Shown: positions 1-12,512, counted from the stretch's first letter. The stretch is DNA of 64,000 nucleotides from Zygnema cylindricum (GCA_037447655.1 JBBHKE010001907.1:94460-158459); one strand, 5' to 3'. Made by a program: numbers and translations. Notes: generated by a model not told the origin, from the letters alone.

Positions 1-226
1 ATTTTTATGTACCCGTTTGACACGACAATTTTGAATTGTGTAGGAACTTTTTGAGATGAGAAAGAACCTAAAAATCTTACAGAAGTAACAACAAAAAACA
101 GAAGTGAAGACAAAGAAGGAAGCTAGACAAATAACAAAGAACAAAATTGGAAAAGAAAACTTAAAAGGCAAAGCAGAGTTACCTGTCTAATTATCTGGGT
201 AATTATCTGTCTATATAACCTATCTA

Positions 227-615
<389 letters not shown>

Positions 616-1565
616 ATGTCTATTTATCTGTCTATCTATGTATCTACATAATTATCTATCTATGTAATTATCTATTTAATTATTTGTCTAATTATCTATT
701 TAATCTAATTATCTATCTAATCTAATTCTCTATCTTATCTAATTCTCTATCTTATCTAATTCTCTATCTAATCTAATAATCTATCTAATCTAATTATCTG
801 TCTTATTATCTAATCTAATTATCTAATCTAATTATCTGTCAAATTACCTATCTAATCTAATTATCTGTCTAATCTAATTATCTATTTTATTTAATTATCT
901 ATCTAATCTAATTATTTGTCTAATTATCTGTCTAAATATCTATCTAATCTAATTCACTATCTAATCTAATGATCTATCTAATCTAATTATGTATCTAATC
1001 TAATTATCTATCTTATCTAATCATCTATCTATTCTAATTATCTATCCAATTATCTGTCAAATTATCTAATCTATTTATCTGTCAAATTACCTATCTAATC
1101 TAATTATCTATCTAATCTAATCATATGTCTAATTATCTGACTAAATATCTATATAATCTAATTCACTGTCTAATCTAATGATCTATCTAATCTAATTATA
1201 TATCTACTCTAATTATATATCTAATCTAATCATCTTATATTCTAATTATCTGTCCAATTACTTGTCAAATTATTTAATCTAATTATCTCTCAAATTACCT
1301 ATCTAATCTAATTATCTATCTAATCTAATTATCTATCTAATTTTATTATCTATCTAATCTAATTAGCTGTCTAATTATCCGTCAAATTACCTATCTAATC
1401 TAATTATCTATCTAATTTTATTATCTATCTAATCTAATTATCTGTCAAATTATTTGTCAAATTATCTGTCCAATTATGTGTCAAATTATATAATCTAATT
1501 ATCTGTCAAATTATCTGTCTAATTATCGGTCTATCTATTTGTCAAATGATCTAATCTAATTATCT
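616..1565 (+). repeat. Degenerate TCTAATCTAATTATC repeat, left arm
   Basis: Loose repeats of ATCTATCTAATCTAATT with TCTGTC and CAAATTA variants fill the space between the pure TATC array and the unique core of the fold-back. No coding potential is seen. Confidence 0.9.
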
Positions 1566-2318
1566 GTCATATGTTATATTAACAAATCTTTTATATTTTA
1601 AGTAATAAGTTTACATTAACAAATCTTTTACATTTTAAGTAATAAGTTCTTTACTGAAATTAGCCTCACCTATGGAATTCAACAAGTAGACTGAGATAGG
1701 CACTTGTCTCATCAATCTAATGAAAGTTCTTAAAGGCAAAAAAAATCATCTCCCATTATCTTCCATCGTTTGAGTTGTCAGTGGGGATTTTGAGTTTTTC
1801 TCCCTTGATCTGTGTAGGCTGCCTCATGTCAGGTGGTACAATCAAAAAATGGTTGGTTTGTATTTTCTTGAATTAATAGACTATCTCCCATGTTTTCTCA
1901 ACTTACAATAAACAAATATAGCTAAACAGTCAAATTGTCAAACAGTTAAAAAGTCTAAGGATTTTTTATGGTTTTTAAGGGTTTTTGTGAACAACCAACC
2001 ATACATTTGTTTAATGTGATTTAAGAAAACATGGAAGATAGTCTATTAATTCAAGAAAATACAAACCAGTTATTTTGTGATTGTACCATTTGACATGAGG
2101 CAGCCTATGCAGATCAAGGGAGAACAATTCAGAATCCTCACTGACAACTCAAACGATGGGAGATAATTTTTTTTCGCCTTTAGGAACTTCACATTAGATT
2201 GATGAGACAAGTGCCTATCTTAGTTTACTTGTTGAATTCCTTAGGTGAAGTTAATTTCAGTAACGAACTTATTACTTAAAATGAAAACACTTGTTAATGT
2301 AACATATGATAGATAATT
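1566..2318. repeat. Non-repetitive hairpin core of the fold-back
   Basis: About 330 bp on each side pair with each other. For example, the block containing GAATTCAACAAGTAGACTGA near 1675 has its complement near 2225, and AGACTATCTCCCATGTTTTC near 1880 has its complement near 2030. The loop is about 1900-2030. A 46-bp stretch ending in AAGTAATAAGTT is duplicated on the left only (about 1580-1650). No gene is seen. Confidence 0.85.
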
Positions 2319-3240
2319 AGATTACATCATTTGACATTAGATAGATAGACAATTAGATAGATAATTTGATAGATAATTAGATTAGATAATTTGACACATA
2401 ATTGGACAGATAATTTGAAAAATAATTACACAGATATTTAGACAGATTATTAGACAAATAATTGATGGTAGATAGATAGATTAGATAGAATTAGATTAGA
2501 TAGATAATTTGACGATAATTAGATCAGATGTAGACGATTGGATTAGATAATAAGAAGTAGGATCAACTCTTGGATAATGAATTAGATTGAATGAATAAGA
2601 TAGATGTTAGACATTAGGTGAACGCATAAAAGATTAGATAGAATTAGGTGATAGATAATTAGGATCAGATATAATTAATTAGATAGGTAATTGACGGATA
2701 ATTAGGGAGATATATGACCATAACCGACGATAATGGTGGACTAGATAGTGGAGCGGAAAAATAGACGTAGATGAGATGAATTAGATAGTAATTAGATTAG
2801 ATCGAGTGAATTAGGGTAAGAATTTCTAGACAGATAATTGGTATCATATAAAGATTCATAATAATAAGATTAGATGGATAATTAGATAAGATAGAATAAT
2901 TAGATAATGGGCAATTTGGAAATAATTAGATTTGATAATTAGATTAGATTATTTGACAGACAATTAGATTAGATAGATCATTAGATTAGATAGTGAATTA
3001 TATTAGATAGAGAATTAGATTATTAGAGAATTAGATTAGATAGAGAATTAGATTAAATAGATAATTAGATTAAATAGATAATTAGATAAGATAGATAATT
3101 AGACAGATAATTGGATAGATAATTTCATAGATAGATAATTGTAAAGACACATAGATAGACACATAGATAGACATATAGCTAGATAGATAGATGGACAGAT
3201 ATAATTAGACAAGTTATATAGACAGATAATTCCCCATATA
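2319..3240 (+). repeat. GATA/AGATAATTAGATT repeat, right arm
   Basis: Reverse-complement counterpart of the left arm. The stretch 2460-2900 is far noisier than the rest, with many irregular single-base departures from the repeat. No coding potential. Confidence 0.9.
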
Positions 3241-3263
3241 ATTAAACCGATAACTCTGCTTTG

Positions 3264-3888
3264 TATATTGGGAGAATCGGTGGGTTTGGTCGATATAGTA
3301 TTATTTTGTTCGCGTTGTATTATAGTTACGTTTCGCTTGGTTTTGTTTAAAGTTACGTTTCAGTTTACGTTTGGTTGAATTTTTGCTACGTTTGATTGCA
3401 TACGTTTCAGTTTTATTTGCGGCGGTATAGTTTTGTCGGTGTCGTTTAATCATGTACGGTACTGTAACATTTTAGTGCGGCTACTTTGTGTTAAGTGCTA
3501 GTCCGTTGCATGCCGTGAAGTTCGTGTCTTGTTAGGCGTGGCGTGAAATGTTCAGCGCACCAATGTGTTTTGTAGGGCGCACGTATGCATGTGGATTGCG
3601 ACGCGTTGTGTTTGGTTTCGTAGTGGGCTTTCGTGGCAGTGAGTTGTTGGTACCTTGGAAGGTATTTAGTGAACGACTTGTGGCAGCCTTTCATTATCAG
3701 TGGCAGTGATCAGAGTTAGCAATCTGAGTGAGTGAGTGAGTGAGGAAATATTGTAAGTGAGAAAAGCTTCAATGAAATATATTTATGTTTTGCTCAATTT
3801 TCGTGTGATCTATAAAATTATTTTTATTTGCTTCCGCTGTGATTCGTGAGTGTATTTGTGAACGTCAGATCGATCCTGATTTGTAACA
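3264..3888. mobile_element. 625-bp insertion in the right fold-back arm, flanked by GCTTTG
   Basis: This stretch has no partner in the left arm. The arm homology stops at GCTTTG (3258-3263) and resumes at a second GCTTTG (3889-3894), as expected of a target-site duplication. The insert is rich in TACGTTT motifs at its left end and has a short GTGA run near 3725-3745. It contains only short open frames and no recognised domain. Its class is not determined. Confidence 0.55.
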
Positions 3889-4195
3889 GCTTTGCCTTTT
3901 AAGTTTTCTTTTCGGATTTTGTTCTTTGATAATTGTCCAGTTTTCCTTCCTTGAGTGTTAAACGGGTACATAAAAATAGAGACACCATAACTGTATTTGT
4001 AACAAATGAAAAACTTTAGTGGACTCACCAAAAACAATTGTGAAATACATCTCCCAGAACAGTATCAAGCTCATTTGTCTTCGCAGTACCCTAAGAAAGT
4101 AAGAAGGTGGCACGAAAGCGATGACGTGGGCGACGTGCAATCCATGGCGGTGAAAAAGGAAGTGAAGCTCTCACAAATCCCTGTTGAAACATTGG

Positions 4196-4412
4196 AGAGA
4201 TTTTCCGGATGGCGCCGGTTGTCAGATTCCAAAGGGAACCAAAAATAAAAAAGAGCGGCTGTGATTAGATAAAGAAATTCTGGATGGCGAGGAGATTTTC
4301 CAGATGGTAGCGCAGTCAGGATGGCGCTGGTTTTTACATTCCAAAAGGAACCAAAAATAAAAAAGAGCGGCCAAAAATAAAAAAGAGCGGTTGTGATTGG
4401 ACAAAGAAATCG
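4196..4412 (+). repeat. Two-copy direct repeat with an AAAAATAAAAAAGAGCGG core
   Basis: A block running from GAGATTTTCC through GAACC, the AAAAATAAAAAAGAGCGG core and the following TGATTRGAYAAAGAAAT occurs at 4196-4272 and again at 4288-4412. The core is doubled in the second copy. An 80-codon open frame (4006-4248) crosses the first copy but shows no recognisable domain. Nothing else is recognised between 3977 and 4800. Confidence 0.7.
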
Positions 4413-4809
4413 TGATTGTGATTGGTCCAAGAAGATTACATTTTGTGAGGTGTGTCCGCATTTGGCGTTACCTGACGACACATATCACTCACGCCAAATG
4501 TTGTATATTTATTCTATTTTTTTCAATGCGGTTACTCTATTTCATGTTCCATCATGGTAATAAACCCATATTACAGTTAAAAGTTACTCCTTTCAAGGGT
4601 CATTTTGGTAAGTTTGGTTTTTTTAAAATTAATATTTATTCTAAAACAGACACGATCATATATTAGAATACATTTTTAATGAAATTGGTGAGAAGTTCAC
4701 TATTCTAACTGAATACGCGAAACGTCGAACAACAGTTACAAAAATATTATAGGAATAATGACAAACACGTATTGTCGTTGTTTTACTATAAACTTCTAAC
4801 ATGTAGATT

Positions 4810-5160
4810 AAGGTAAATGTTCACACCGACCACGATGTTGTTGACGGGCGAGAGTTATGCGGACGACTTTTTTTCTATGTGATTGAGTCTTTTTGTTTAG
4901 TGGGATTTCACGTGCGAGCACGATTCTATTAACTTATTATTTGTACCTTTCTACTTATAAAAGTACAATTTTGTACGGTCGGACATCGTCTGTACTCCAC
5001 ACTATTTAAAACGAACCTATATTAGAATTTTTGAATCTAATTAAAACTTACCTTAAATAGGTTAATCAAATTTTAGAATCGTTTACTCTATTTAACATTT
5101 TAGAGTCGAAATTTAAGGCGACCAAATTAACGTTATTTACTCTAATTTCGATTTGCTATG
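4810..5160 (+). mobile_element. Right-hand fragment of a long TA-flanked MITE
   Basis: The sequence aligns with the right halves of the copies at 6007-6585 and 17315-17814, sharing the blocks around GACTTTTTTTC, TTATTTGTACC, AAAGTACAATTTTG and TATTTAAAACGAACC. It ends in a decayed terminal repeat followed by TA (5161-5162). The left end was not located. Confidence 0.65.
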
Positions 5161-5502
5161 TAGTGTATAGTACTAAAAGTATAGTACCGAATCGAAGCAA
5201 AAATCGCGATTGTTTTTTTAAATTTGGGGGGGGAAGGGCATAATGGGTCGGCGGCAGAGGTCGCAAAAGTCAAAATTTTACATACCTGAATCGGACATTT
5301 TTTTTTTCAAAATTTGAACACCCGAATCCGGTCGGGTTATTGCACGGTCGTAAATTGTTACCCGGTACCCGATACACGTTTATGGAAGAAAAAAAGTTAT
5401 CCGAAACTTGATTTCTCCCGACTACCTGTACCCAAATAAGTACAAAATTAGTGGTAAAAAGTACAATAATGTTAGATAGTATATAATTATAGTTCCCGTG
5501 TA

Positions 5503-5989
5503 CACAACGAATCCTAATTAGAGTAATATACGCTAATTCCGTCACCCCAAATTTTGACTCTATCACCATAAATAGAGTACATTATTCTAAATTATTCTCT
5601 ACGTTATTTAACGTACTCTTTGAATGAGCGTTAATAACTCTAATACAGTGTTATTTTAAATAGTGTGGCGTAGGGTCTGTGTCTGACCGTGCAAAATCGT
5701 ACTTTATTAAGTAAAAAAGTAAAAATAATGATTTAATACAAGTCATTACCATTTAACTGCGTTTTAACAATCCACGTAGTGCAAACATCATAGTGACGAT
5801 AAACTGAAAGTTTTGTCAAATTCTGTACGAATTGCTAATTTACTCTAGAGATATTCATCCAGTCAAATTTTATTACTTAAATAAATTAGAGTAAATTCCT
5901 TTTTGAAAAAGTTTTATCACACAAATTAGAGTTCATAACTCTAATTTTTTTCTCTAATTTTTTCTCTACTCTAATTGGGATTCACGGTG
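5503..5989 (-). mobile_element. Long MITE (487 bp), TA target duplication
   Basis: The left end CACAACGAATCCTAATTAGA and the right end TCTAATTGGGATTCACGGTG are imperfect inverted terminal repeats, and both are flanked by TA. The interior is the reverse complement of the 17315-17814 copy. There is no coding capacity. TA duplications are typical of Tc1/mariner-mobilised elements; the superfamily is an inference. Confidence 0.8.
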
Positions 5990-6006
5990 TACAGTACCAT
6001 ACAGTA

Positions 6007-6585
6007 CAACCTGAATCGTAATAAGAGTAAAGAAAAAACTAAATTAAAAAAAAAAAAAAACAATTAGAGTTATGAACGCTAATTTGTGTGGTAGAACCTT
6101 TTCACATAGGAAGTTTACTCTAATTTATTAAAGTACTCTATATTAGGTTAGGTAGGCAATAATTATCCGCCCTATAATTATGAACACTAAATTACGTAGA
6201 CGTACAAAATCTGTCAGTCTGTATAGTTTGACGTCCTTATGACATTAGTACTATTTGTGGCGCTGAATGTCTATTAATGTTCAAACTGAGACAATGCTGT
6301 CGACAGACGAGAATTATGCGAACGACTTTTTTTCAATGTGATTCATTTTTTTGTTTAGTACGATTTGACGTGGGAGCGCGATTCTATTAAATCATTATTT
6401 GTACCTTTTTACTAAAAAAATACATTTTTGCACAGTCAGAAGTCGTCCGTACTCTACACAATTTAAAACGAACCTATATTATAATTTTTTACGCTAATAA
6501 AACCTTACCTTAAATTGTATAATGAAAAATTTAGAATCATATACTCTATTTAAGGTCATAGAGTTGAAATTTAGGGCGAACGAAT
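6007..6585 (+). mobile_element. Long MITE, left part (split by copia A)
   Basis: It begins after TA (6005-6006) with a decayed terminal repeat CAACCTGAATCGTAATAAGA and aligns with the copy at 17315-17814. It stops at the duplicated target CGAAT (6581-6585), where copia A begins. The rest of this MITE reappears at 12475-12512. Confidence 0.85.
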
Positions 6586-7471
6586 TGTTGTCTTTTTGGA
6601 AAGCTTTCAGTCTCAGAGCAGCGCAGCATCACAGCAGCGCAACTGCTATACAGACAAAGCAGCGCAGCTGCTATACAGACAGAGCAGCGCAGCTGCGCTG
6701 CTATACAAACAAAGCAGCGCAGCTGCTATACAAACAGAGCAGCGCAGCTGCTATACAGACAAACCAGCGCAGCTGCTATTCAGACAAAGCAGCGCAGCTA
6801 CTATACAGACAGAGCAGCGCAGTAGCAGAGCAGCGCAGCAGCATAGCAGCGCAGCAGCAAAAGAGCAACACAGACAGGACAACCCAACCACGACAATATT
6901 TGATATGATCCGTACGGACAACGCAGCGTCTGATATTCTTAATGTGATTCTGTACATAATAGATCAACTGCGATAGATACGATTCTAGTCAAACTTAGTG
7001 GGTTACTCAGTGGTAACTTAGTGGGTAACTCAGTGGTAGCTTAGTGATAGCTCAGTGGTAGTTTAGTAATAGCTTAATGGTAGCTTGACAGATTAGTGGT
7101 AGCTTGGTGGTTTGACGTATCTCTCAGTACATTGGTATTGCCAATGCAACACAAGTATAAGACTTAGGACTCAGAACATATAATGTATCCAAACTTCAAG
7201 TAGTAAAAACCGCAAACAGTTTTTGGGAAACTTCTGAGTATTATATTTTGAGTGTTGTCGGGTCAATTGTGCTGAAACTTTGGGAGTTGTCAGTGTTTAT
7301 GCTATTCTATATTCTCATAGAGTTTTGTGAGGTTTGGATGCTTGTATAAGAATTGGTGAGCACTTAAGAACAGCTGTTTGGTAGGATTCTTGATAGGTTC
7401 TGAGAGTGTATCATGTCTACTTCTACTACTACTGCTACTCCTCCACCTGCACCGGTGGTTGTAGAACAACA
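6586..7471 (+). repeat. Copia A 5' LTR (886 bp)
   Basis: It begins TGTTGTC and ends GAACAACA directly before the primer site. The gag start codon at 7413 lies inside it, 59 bp before its end. It carries a longer minisatellite than the 3' LTR, and an 18-bp piece near 7365 that the 3' LTR lacks. Confidence 0.92.
6616..6870 (+). repeat. 25-bp minisatellite in the LTR
   Basis: Repeats of a unit close to CAGCGCAGCTGCTATACAGA plus CAAAG, with variants, about 8-9 copies. The same array in the 3' LTR (11800-11885) has only about 3 copies. The glutamine/alanine-rich open frames across it are a by-product of the repeat. Confidence 0.9.
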
Positions 7472-8333
7472 GGTTATGGGCCTGTCATCAAGAATTCCTA
7501 TCTTTTCCGGGGATAAGTATGTTTACTGGGCGGATATGGTGGAGACACATTTTGAGAATGTCAATCTTCTGGATATATTGGATGGTTCGCTGGATGAATC
7601 TGATCCGTCATGGTCTAAGAAAAATACGCAAGCTCGTTCTATTCTGAAATTTTGTATATCTGAGGACTTAGCTATGTCTCGGATAAAAATGAAAAAAGCA
7701 ATTGATATCTGGAAATCCCTTAAAAGTGATTATGAAAAGGCTAATGTCTAGGAAGAGCTTCTATTGGCTGGAAAAATTTGGGACTATAAGTACACTGGTG
7801 GTACAATGGCTGAATATTCTAACAAATTTCGTATCCTTGTAGATGCACATGCTTGTGCAGGTGGGGTGTTTCCTCTGTTTCAACAGGCAGCATTGCTTAT
7901 GAGGGGTCTCCCTCGTAGTATGAAAGGAGCATCTGACATGCTCAAACAGAGAGATAAAGCTAGCTGGACTTTACAGTTAGCCATCAATATTTTATTAGAG
8001 GAGGAAGCTACATCTAATATTCTCAATGTTGAGCAAGTAGAGGCTTTTAATTCAGACTTTGGGAGGAAAGGTCAATTTAATCAGCAACGTAATCAGTTTA
8101 CCCAGGTCAGACAGTTTAATCAGAATGGAAATAGACAATCAAACAATGCATGTTTTTATTGTAGTGAGAGAGGTCATGGATACAAATTCTGCCCTAAACT
8201 TAAACAAGCTAACGATACAGGTTTATACAGGCCAGGATGGCAACAAAGTCAGTTTTACAAAAGCTTCACGAGGCCTAAACCTCGTGGAAATGCAGTGTTT
8301 TCAACTTCTTCATCCTTCAGGACGAGACTCTGA
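7413..8333 (+). pseudogene. Copia A gag (broken)
   Basis: Capsid/nucleocapsid region of a Ty1/copia polyprotein, which would package element RNA. The start ATG (7413) is inside the 5' LTR, and the frame runs through the LTR end and the primer site. An in-frame TAG at 7749-7751 interrupts it; reading continues in the same frame to 8331. A CCHC zinc knuckle (CX2CX4HX4C, starting C-F-Y-C) lies near 8150-8195. A frameshift at about 8300-8325 separates gag from the acidic linker that leads to the protease. The UBN2/gag-polypeptide fold is inferred from position and from similarity to the other copia gag genes here. Confidence 0.85.
7472..7482 (+). other. Copia A primer-binding site (half-tRNA type)
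   Basis: GGTTATGGGCC directly follows the LTR. It is complementary to the anticodon-side end of the 5' half of initiator tRNA-Met, the primer type known for Drosophila copia, not to the tRNA 3' end. It is translated as part of gag (V-M-G). Confidence 0.8.
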
Positions 8334-8404
8334 CATTTTCTGAGGAGGACGACACGGATCTATTCGCTATGGCGGTAGCAATGGAGGGCACAAAGGACCC
8401 TTGA

Positions 8405-11400
8405 TGGATAATGGATACAGGAGCGTCAGCCCACATGTGTTGGAACAAGGCCATCTTCAAAAATCTGAAAGCAACGGCGGAGAAAAATATTTATTATGCT
8501 TGTGGAATGAGTGTCCAATCACGTGCTATGGGTGATGTGTCCTTGCTAGTTGATGTAGAAGGAAAAGCAATTGAAAGGACTCTTCACAATGTCTTATTTG
8601 TGCATGACTTTAAGAAAAATATGTTTTCTACGTCGTTGGTAGAGAGTAAAGGCTTTGAGGTTACGTTGAAAAATGGTCGGCAGGTTGTTAGCAAACATGG
8701 CAAGGTTGCGGTTACAGGTACTAGAGATAGTAGCAAGATGTATCGCATGGATATGGCTAATACCAAGGAGAATGATGTTCTGTACTCCGGTGTTTTGTAC
8801 TCATATGAGTTGTGGCATAAAAGGTTAGGCCATGTCAACTATGATAGTTTGAGGAAAATGGTCATTGCTCGAAAAATAGAGGGTGTATCAATCACAGATG
8901 AGCCGGTCAAAACTTGAGATGGTTGTGCTTTAGGAAAAATCCACCGATTGCCATTTCCTACAGAGTCTGAGCATCGGTCAACGAAACTGTTGCAACAAAT
9001 TCATTTGGATGTTTTTGGTCCTACGAAGGTTCCATCCACCGGGGGGATGAAGTATATGGTCACCTTCACAGATGATTTCTCCAGGTTTACAAAAGTTTAC
9101 TTCATGAAGGAGAAGAGTGAAGTGTTTGGTCAATTCAAACACTATAAGGCATGGGTTGAAAAACTTCATAATTTACCTATTTTGCATCTCAGATCGAACA
9201 ATGGTGGTGAATATACATCGAAAGAATTTGAAACCTTTTTACTCGACAATGGTATTAGTCATCTAGTGACTGTTCCATATTCACCGGAACAAAATGGGGT
9301 ATCGGAAAGACTAAATAGAACTCTCACGGAGAGCTCTAGGTCGATGCTTGCAGATAAAAATGTGGATCCGAAATTCTGGGCTGAGGCTCTAAACTGTGCA
9401 GTTTATATTAAGAATAGGATAGGATCAAGATCGGTAGAAACTACTTCTTACGAGATCTGGACAGGTAGCAAACCTGATGTTAGCCATTTCAAAGTCTTTG
9501 GTAGTAAATGTTTTATCTTAGATATATCTACGGATAGATGGAAAATGGAACCGAAGGGATTACCAGGTATTTTGTTAGGATATGATGATCACTCAAAAGG
9601 TTACAAAGTCTTTGTCTTTGAGAAACAAAAAATAGTTGTAGCAAGGAATATCATTGTCAAAGATGAACTAGACTCGATAGACTTATTTCAAATGACAGAG
9701 CAACAAAAGCAGCAAAAAGTACAAGAGTATGTCATTTTAGATTGCATGCAAGAAATTGTCCCGCAGATGCAACAGACTCCGGTGGTGACTTCGGAGTCAG
9801 ACTCTCTCCAACTTCCTCAACAACTTCGGGTCCAACCGGACCAACAACAGTCAATACCTGTGGATCGCAACCAGCGCGATCAGCTACACACTGATCGCAA
9901 CCAGCCCAACCAGCGCAATCAGCGCAATGCGCAGCATCTGACGATCTCAGCCTCATAATTTCCGGGGGGAAGAAGATCCAGTAGCCGCCTGCAAGCAAGC
10001 TCTCACTTTGCGTACTCGGCAGCCTCAGGGGAGCTCTTGACCATCCACGAGGCCTTCTCGTCACCAGAGCGAAATCATTGGATCGAGGCAGCAAACGACG
10101 AAATGAAGTCGATCATGGAGGCTCAAACATGGGAGCTTGTGGACCTTCCTCCGGGCCAAAAAGCGATCAGCAGCAAATGGGTATTCAAGGTGAAGTTAAA
10201 TCCCGACAACACCATTGAACGTTATAAGGCCAGACTTGTGGCAAAGGGGTACAATAAAAAGGAATGAATCGATTTTGAACAAACATTTTCTCCGGTTGTA
10301 AGATTTTCGACAGTTAGGATTTTGCTGTCCTTGGCTGCTATAGAAGATATGGAAATCCATCAGATGGATGTAAAGACGGCTTTTTTGCACGGAGAACTAG
10401 AAGAAACCATTTACATGCAGCAGCTTGAAAAGTATGTGGAACCAGGAAAAGAGCACTTACTATGCAAGTTGCTAAAATCTCTGTACGGCCTAAAACATGC
10501 CCCCAGACATTGGAATCTGAAGCTTGATGAATTCCTAACTAGCCTAGGATTTCAAAGGATAAATTCTGATCACTCTGTCTAGGTTCTAAAGGGTGAAAAT
10601 ATGATAGTGTATATAGCGGTGTATGTAGATGATTTACTATTAATTAGCAAATCAATGGCTGAAATTAACAAAATCAAAACTGCTCTAAACTCACGGTTCG
10701 ACATGAAAGACCTCCGTGAGGCAAAATACATTTTGGGTATCCAGGTAGAGAGGGACAGAAATAAGAAAGAAATAAAACTGACTCAAAAAGAGGCTATTGG
10801 AAACATGTTAGATGAGTATGGAATGCGTGGGGCAAAAGGATGTCTAACTCCAATGGAGTTTCGGCAGAAGTTGGAGGGAGAAGAGACAAAACCAGGTGTC
10901 ATTGTTAGCAAGTATTTAGAATCAGAGGAGAATGATTCTATGACATAAATACCTTACAGACAGATAGTGGGAAGCTTAATATATTTCATGAATTGTACCC
11001 GTCCTGACATTGCTGCAGCACTCGGGGTACTGTGCAAGAGTCTAGAGAATCCGAGAAAATCTGACTTTGATGCAGTAAGGAGAGTCTTAAGATATTTGGC
11101 AGGAACCAAGGACCTCAAACTCACACTAGGCGGAGGAGAAGTAAAACTGGAAACTTGGAGTGATGCAAGCTATGGCGACATGCCAAGCCAGAAATCCACC
11201 ACGGGATTCGTTCTACAAGTTGGGAACAAGACTTGCTGCTGGAGCAACAAACTTCAAAAGGTGACAGCACTGTTGACAATGGAGTCAGAATATATGGCAG
11301 CAAGCTCGGCCCTCAAAGAACTCTTATGGGTAAAATCCATGTTTCAAGAACTAGGATACATGCAAATTGGTCCACAGGTGATCTGGTGTGATAACCAGGC

Positions 11401-11608
11401 TGCCATTGCCATTGCTTCTAACCCGAGTCATCACTTCAAAAGCAAACACATGGATGTACGCTTACACTTTGTAAGAGAAAAGGTGTACTCTAGAGTGATT
11501 AAATTATGTTATTTGCCAGATGCAAAAATGATTGCTGATATGCTCACTAAAGCTCTTCCTTCTCCTAAGCTGAAGTATTGTAGGGACGTAGTGGGACTAA
11601 GTGAATAG
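8405..11608 (+). pseudogene. Copia A pol: protease, integrase, RT, RNase H
   Basis: All of pol lies in one reading frame from the protease motif D-T-G-A (from 8411) to 11608. It is interrupted only by stops: TGA 8402 just upstream, TGA 8915, TAA 9956, TGA 10265, TAG 10580 and TAA 10946. In order: protease; GAG-pre-integrase (W-H-K-R-L-G-H, about 8812); integrase core (L-D-V-F-G-P near 9007, N-N-G-G-E-Y near 9200, N-G-V-S-E-R near 9295); reverse transcriptase with Y-V-D-D near 10622; RNase H ending A-D-M-L-T-K-A-L-P. The second integrase Asp is Asn (S-N-N-G-G-E-Y), which should remove catalysis. TGA 8915 stands where a conserved Cys of the C-x2-C motif is expected. The element is dead. Confidence 0.92.
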
Positions 11609-11754
11609 TTGAATTGCTGCACTGCTATACTGCCACTCTGCGATAAGTCCACCATTGAGATATAGTTGGACAGGGTGACTTGCTAATTGTTATATTGCTA
11701 TGTTGGGATGCTGCGCTAGTTTAATATCGCACCTGCGCCGATATATTGAGTCTA

Positions 11755-11768
11755 AAGCTTTAGGGGAG
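11755..11768 (+). other. Copia A polypurine tract
   Basis: AAGCTTTAGGGGAG directly precedes the 3' LTR. Plus-strand DNA priming is the expected role. Confidence 0.6.
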
Positions 11769-12474
11769 TGTTGTCTTTTTGGAAAGCTTTCAGTCTCAGA
11801 GCAGCGCAGCAGCACAGCAGCGCAGCAGCTATACAGACAAAGCAGCGCAGCTGCTATACAGACAGAGCAGCGCAGCAGCAAAACTGCAACACAGACAGGA
11901 CAACGCAACCACAAGAAAATTTGATATGATCTGTACGGACAACGCAGCGTCTGATATTCTTAATGTGATTCTGTACAGAATAGATCAACTGCAATAGATA
12001 GGATTCTAGTCAAACTTAGTGGGTTACTCAGTGGTAACTTAGTGGGTAACTCAGTGGTAGCTTAGTGATAGCTCAGTGGTAGTTTAGTGATAGCTTAGTG
12101 GTAGCTTGACAGATTAGTGGTAGCTTGGTGGTTTGACGTATCTCTCAGTACATTGGTATTGCCAATGCAACACAAGTATAAGACTTAGGACTCAGAACAT
12201 ATAATGTATCCAAACTTCTAGTAGTAAAAACTGCAAACATTTTTTGGGAAACTTTTGAGTATTATATCTTGAGTGTTGTCGGGTCAATTGTGCTAAAACT
12301 TTGGGAGTTGTCAGTGTTTATGCTATTTTATATTCCGATAGAGTTTTGTGAGGTTTGGATGCTTGTATAAGAATTGGTGAGCAGTAGGATTCTTGATAGG
12401 TTTTGAGAGTGTATCATGTCTACTTCTACTACTACTGCTGCTCCTCCACCTGCACCGATGGTTGTAGAACAACA
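11769..12474 (+). repeat. Copia A 3' LTR (706 bp)
   Basis: It begins TGTTGTC and ends GAACAACA, and is nearly identical to the 5' LTR outside the shortened minisatellite and the 18-bp loss near 12382. It is followed by the duplicated CGAAT. Confidence 0.93.
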
Positions 12475-12512
12475 CGAATTAGCGTTATTTATTGTAATTA
12501 AGATTCGTGGTG
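12475..12512 (+). mobile_element. Long MITE, right end (continues 6007-6585)
   Basis: After copia A the MITE resumes with the duplicated CGAAT and ends AAGATTCGTGGTG, flanked by TA (12513-12514). Confidence 0.85.

Larger units (their letters stand above)
6586..12474 (+). mobile_element. Copia A: complete but decayed Ty1/copia retrotransposon
   Basis: Both LTRs start TGTTGTC and end GAACAACA, and the element is flanked by a perfect 5-bp duplication CGAAT (6581-6585 and 12475-12479). The internal order is gag, protease, integrase, reverse transcriptase, RNase H, which is the Ty1/copia order. The reading frame is broken by one frameshift and several stops. It sits inside a MITE, so the MITE is older. 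The LTRs differ in length (886 and 706 bp), mostly through a minisatellite. Confidence 0.95.

Noticed and set aside
4006-4248. 80-codon frame near the fold-back edge as a host gene
   Set aside because: Crosses a direct repeat, has no recognised domain and no conserved neighbour; left unassigned.
6522-6976. Open frames of 126-128 codons rich in Gln, Ala and Ser
   Set aside because: Created by the 25-bp LTR minisatellite; several frames are open at once and none has a domain.
7413-8333. A host gene with a CCHC zinc knuckle
   Set aside because: Bounded by LTR, primer site and copia pol in the correct order; it is retrotransposon gag.
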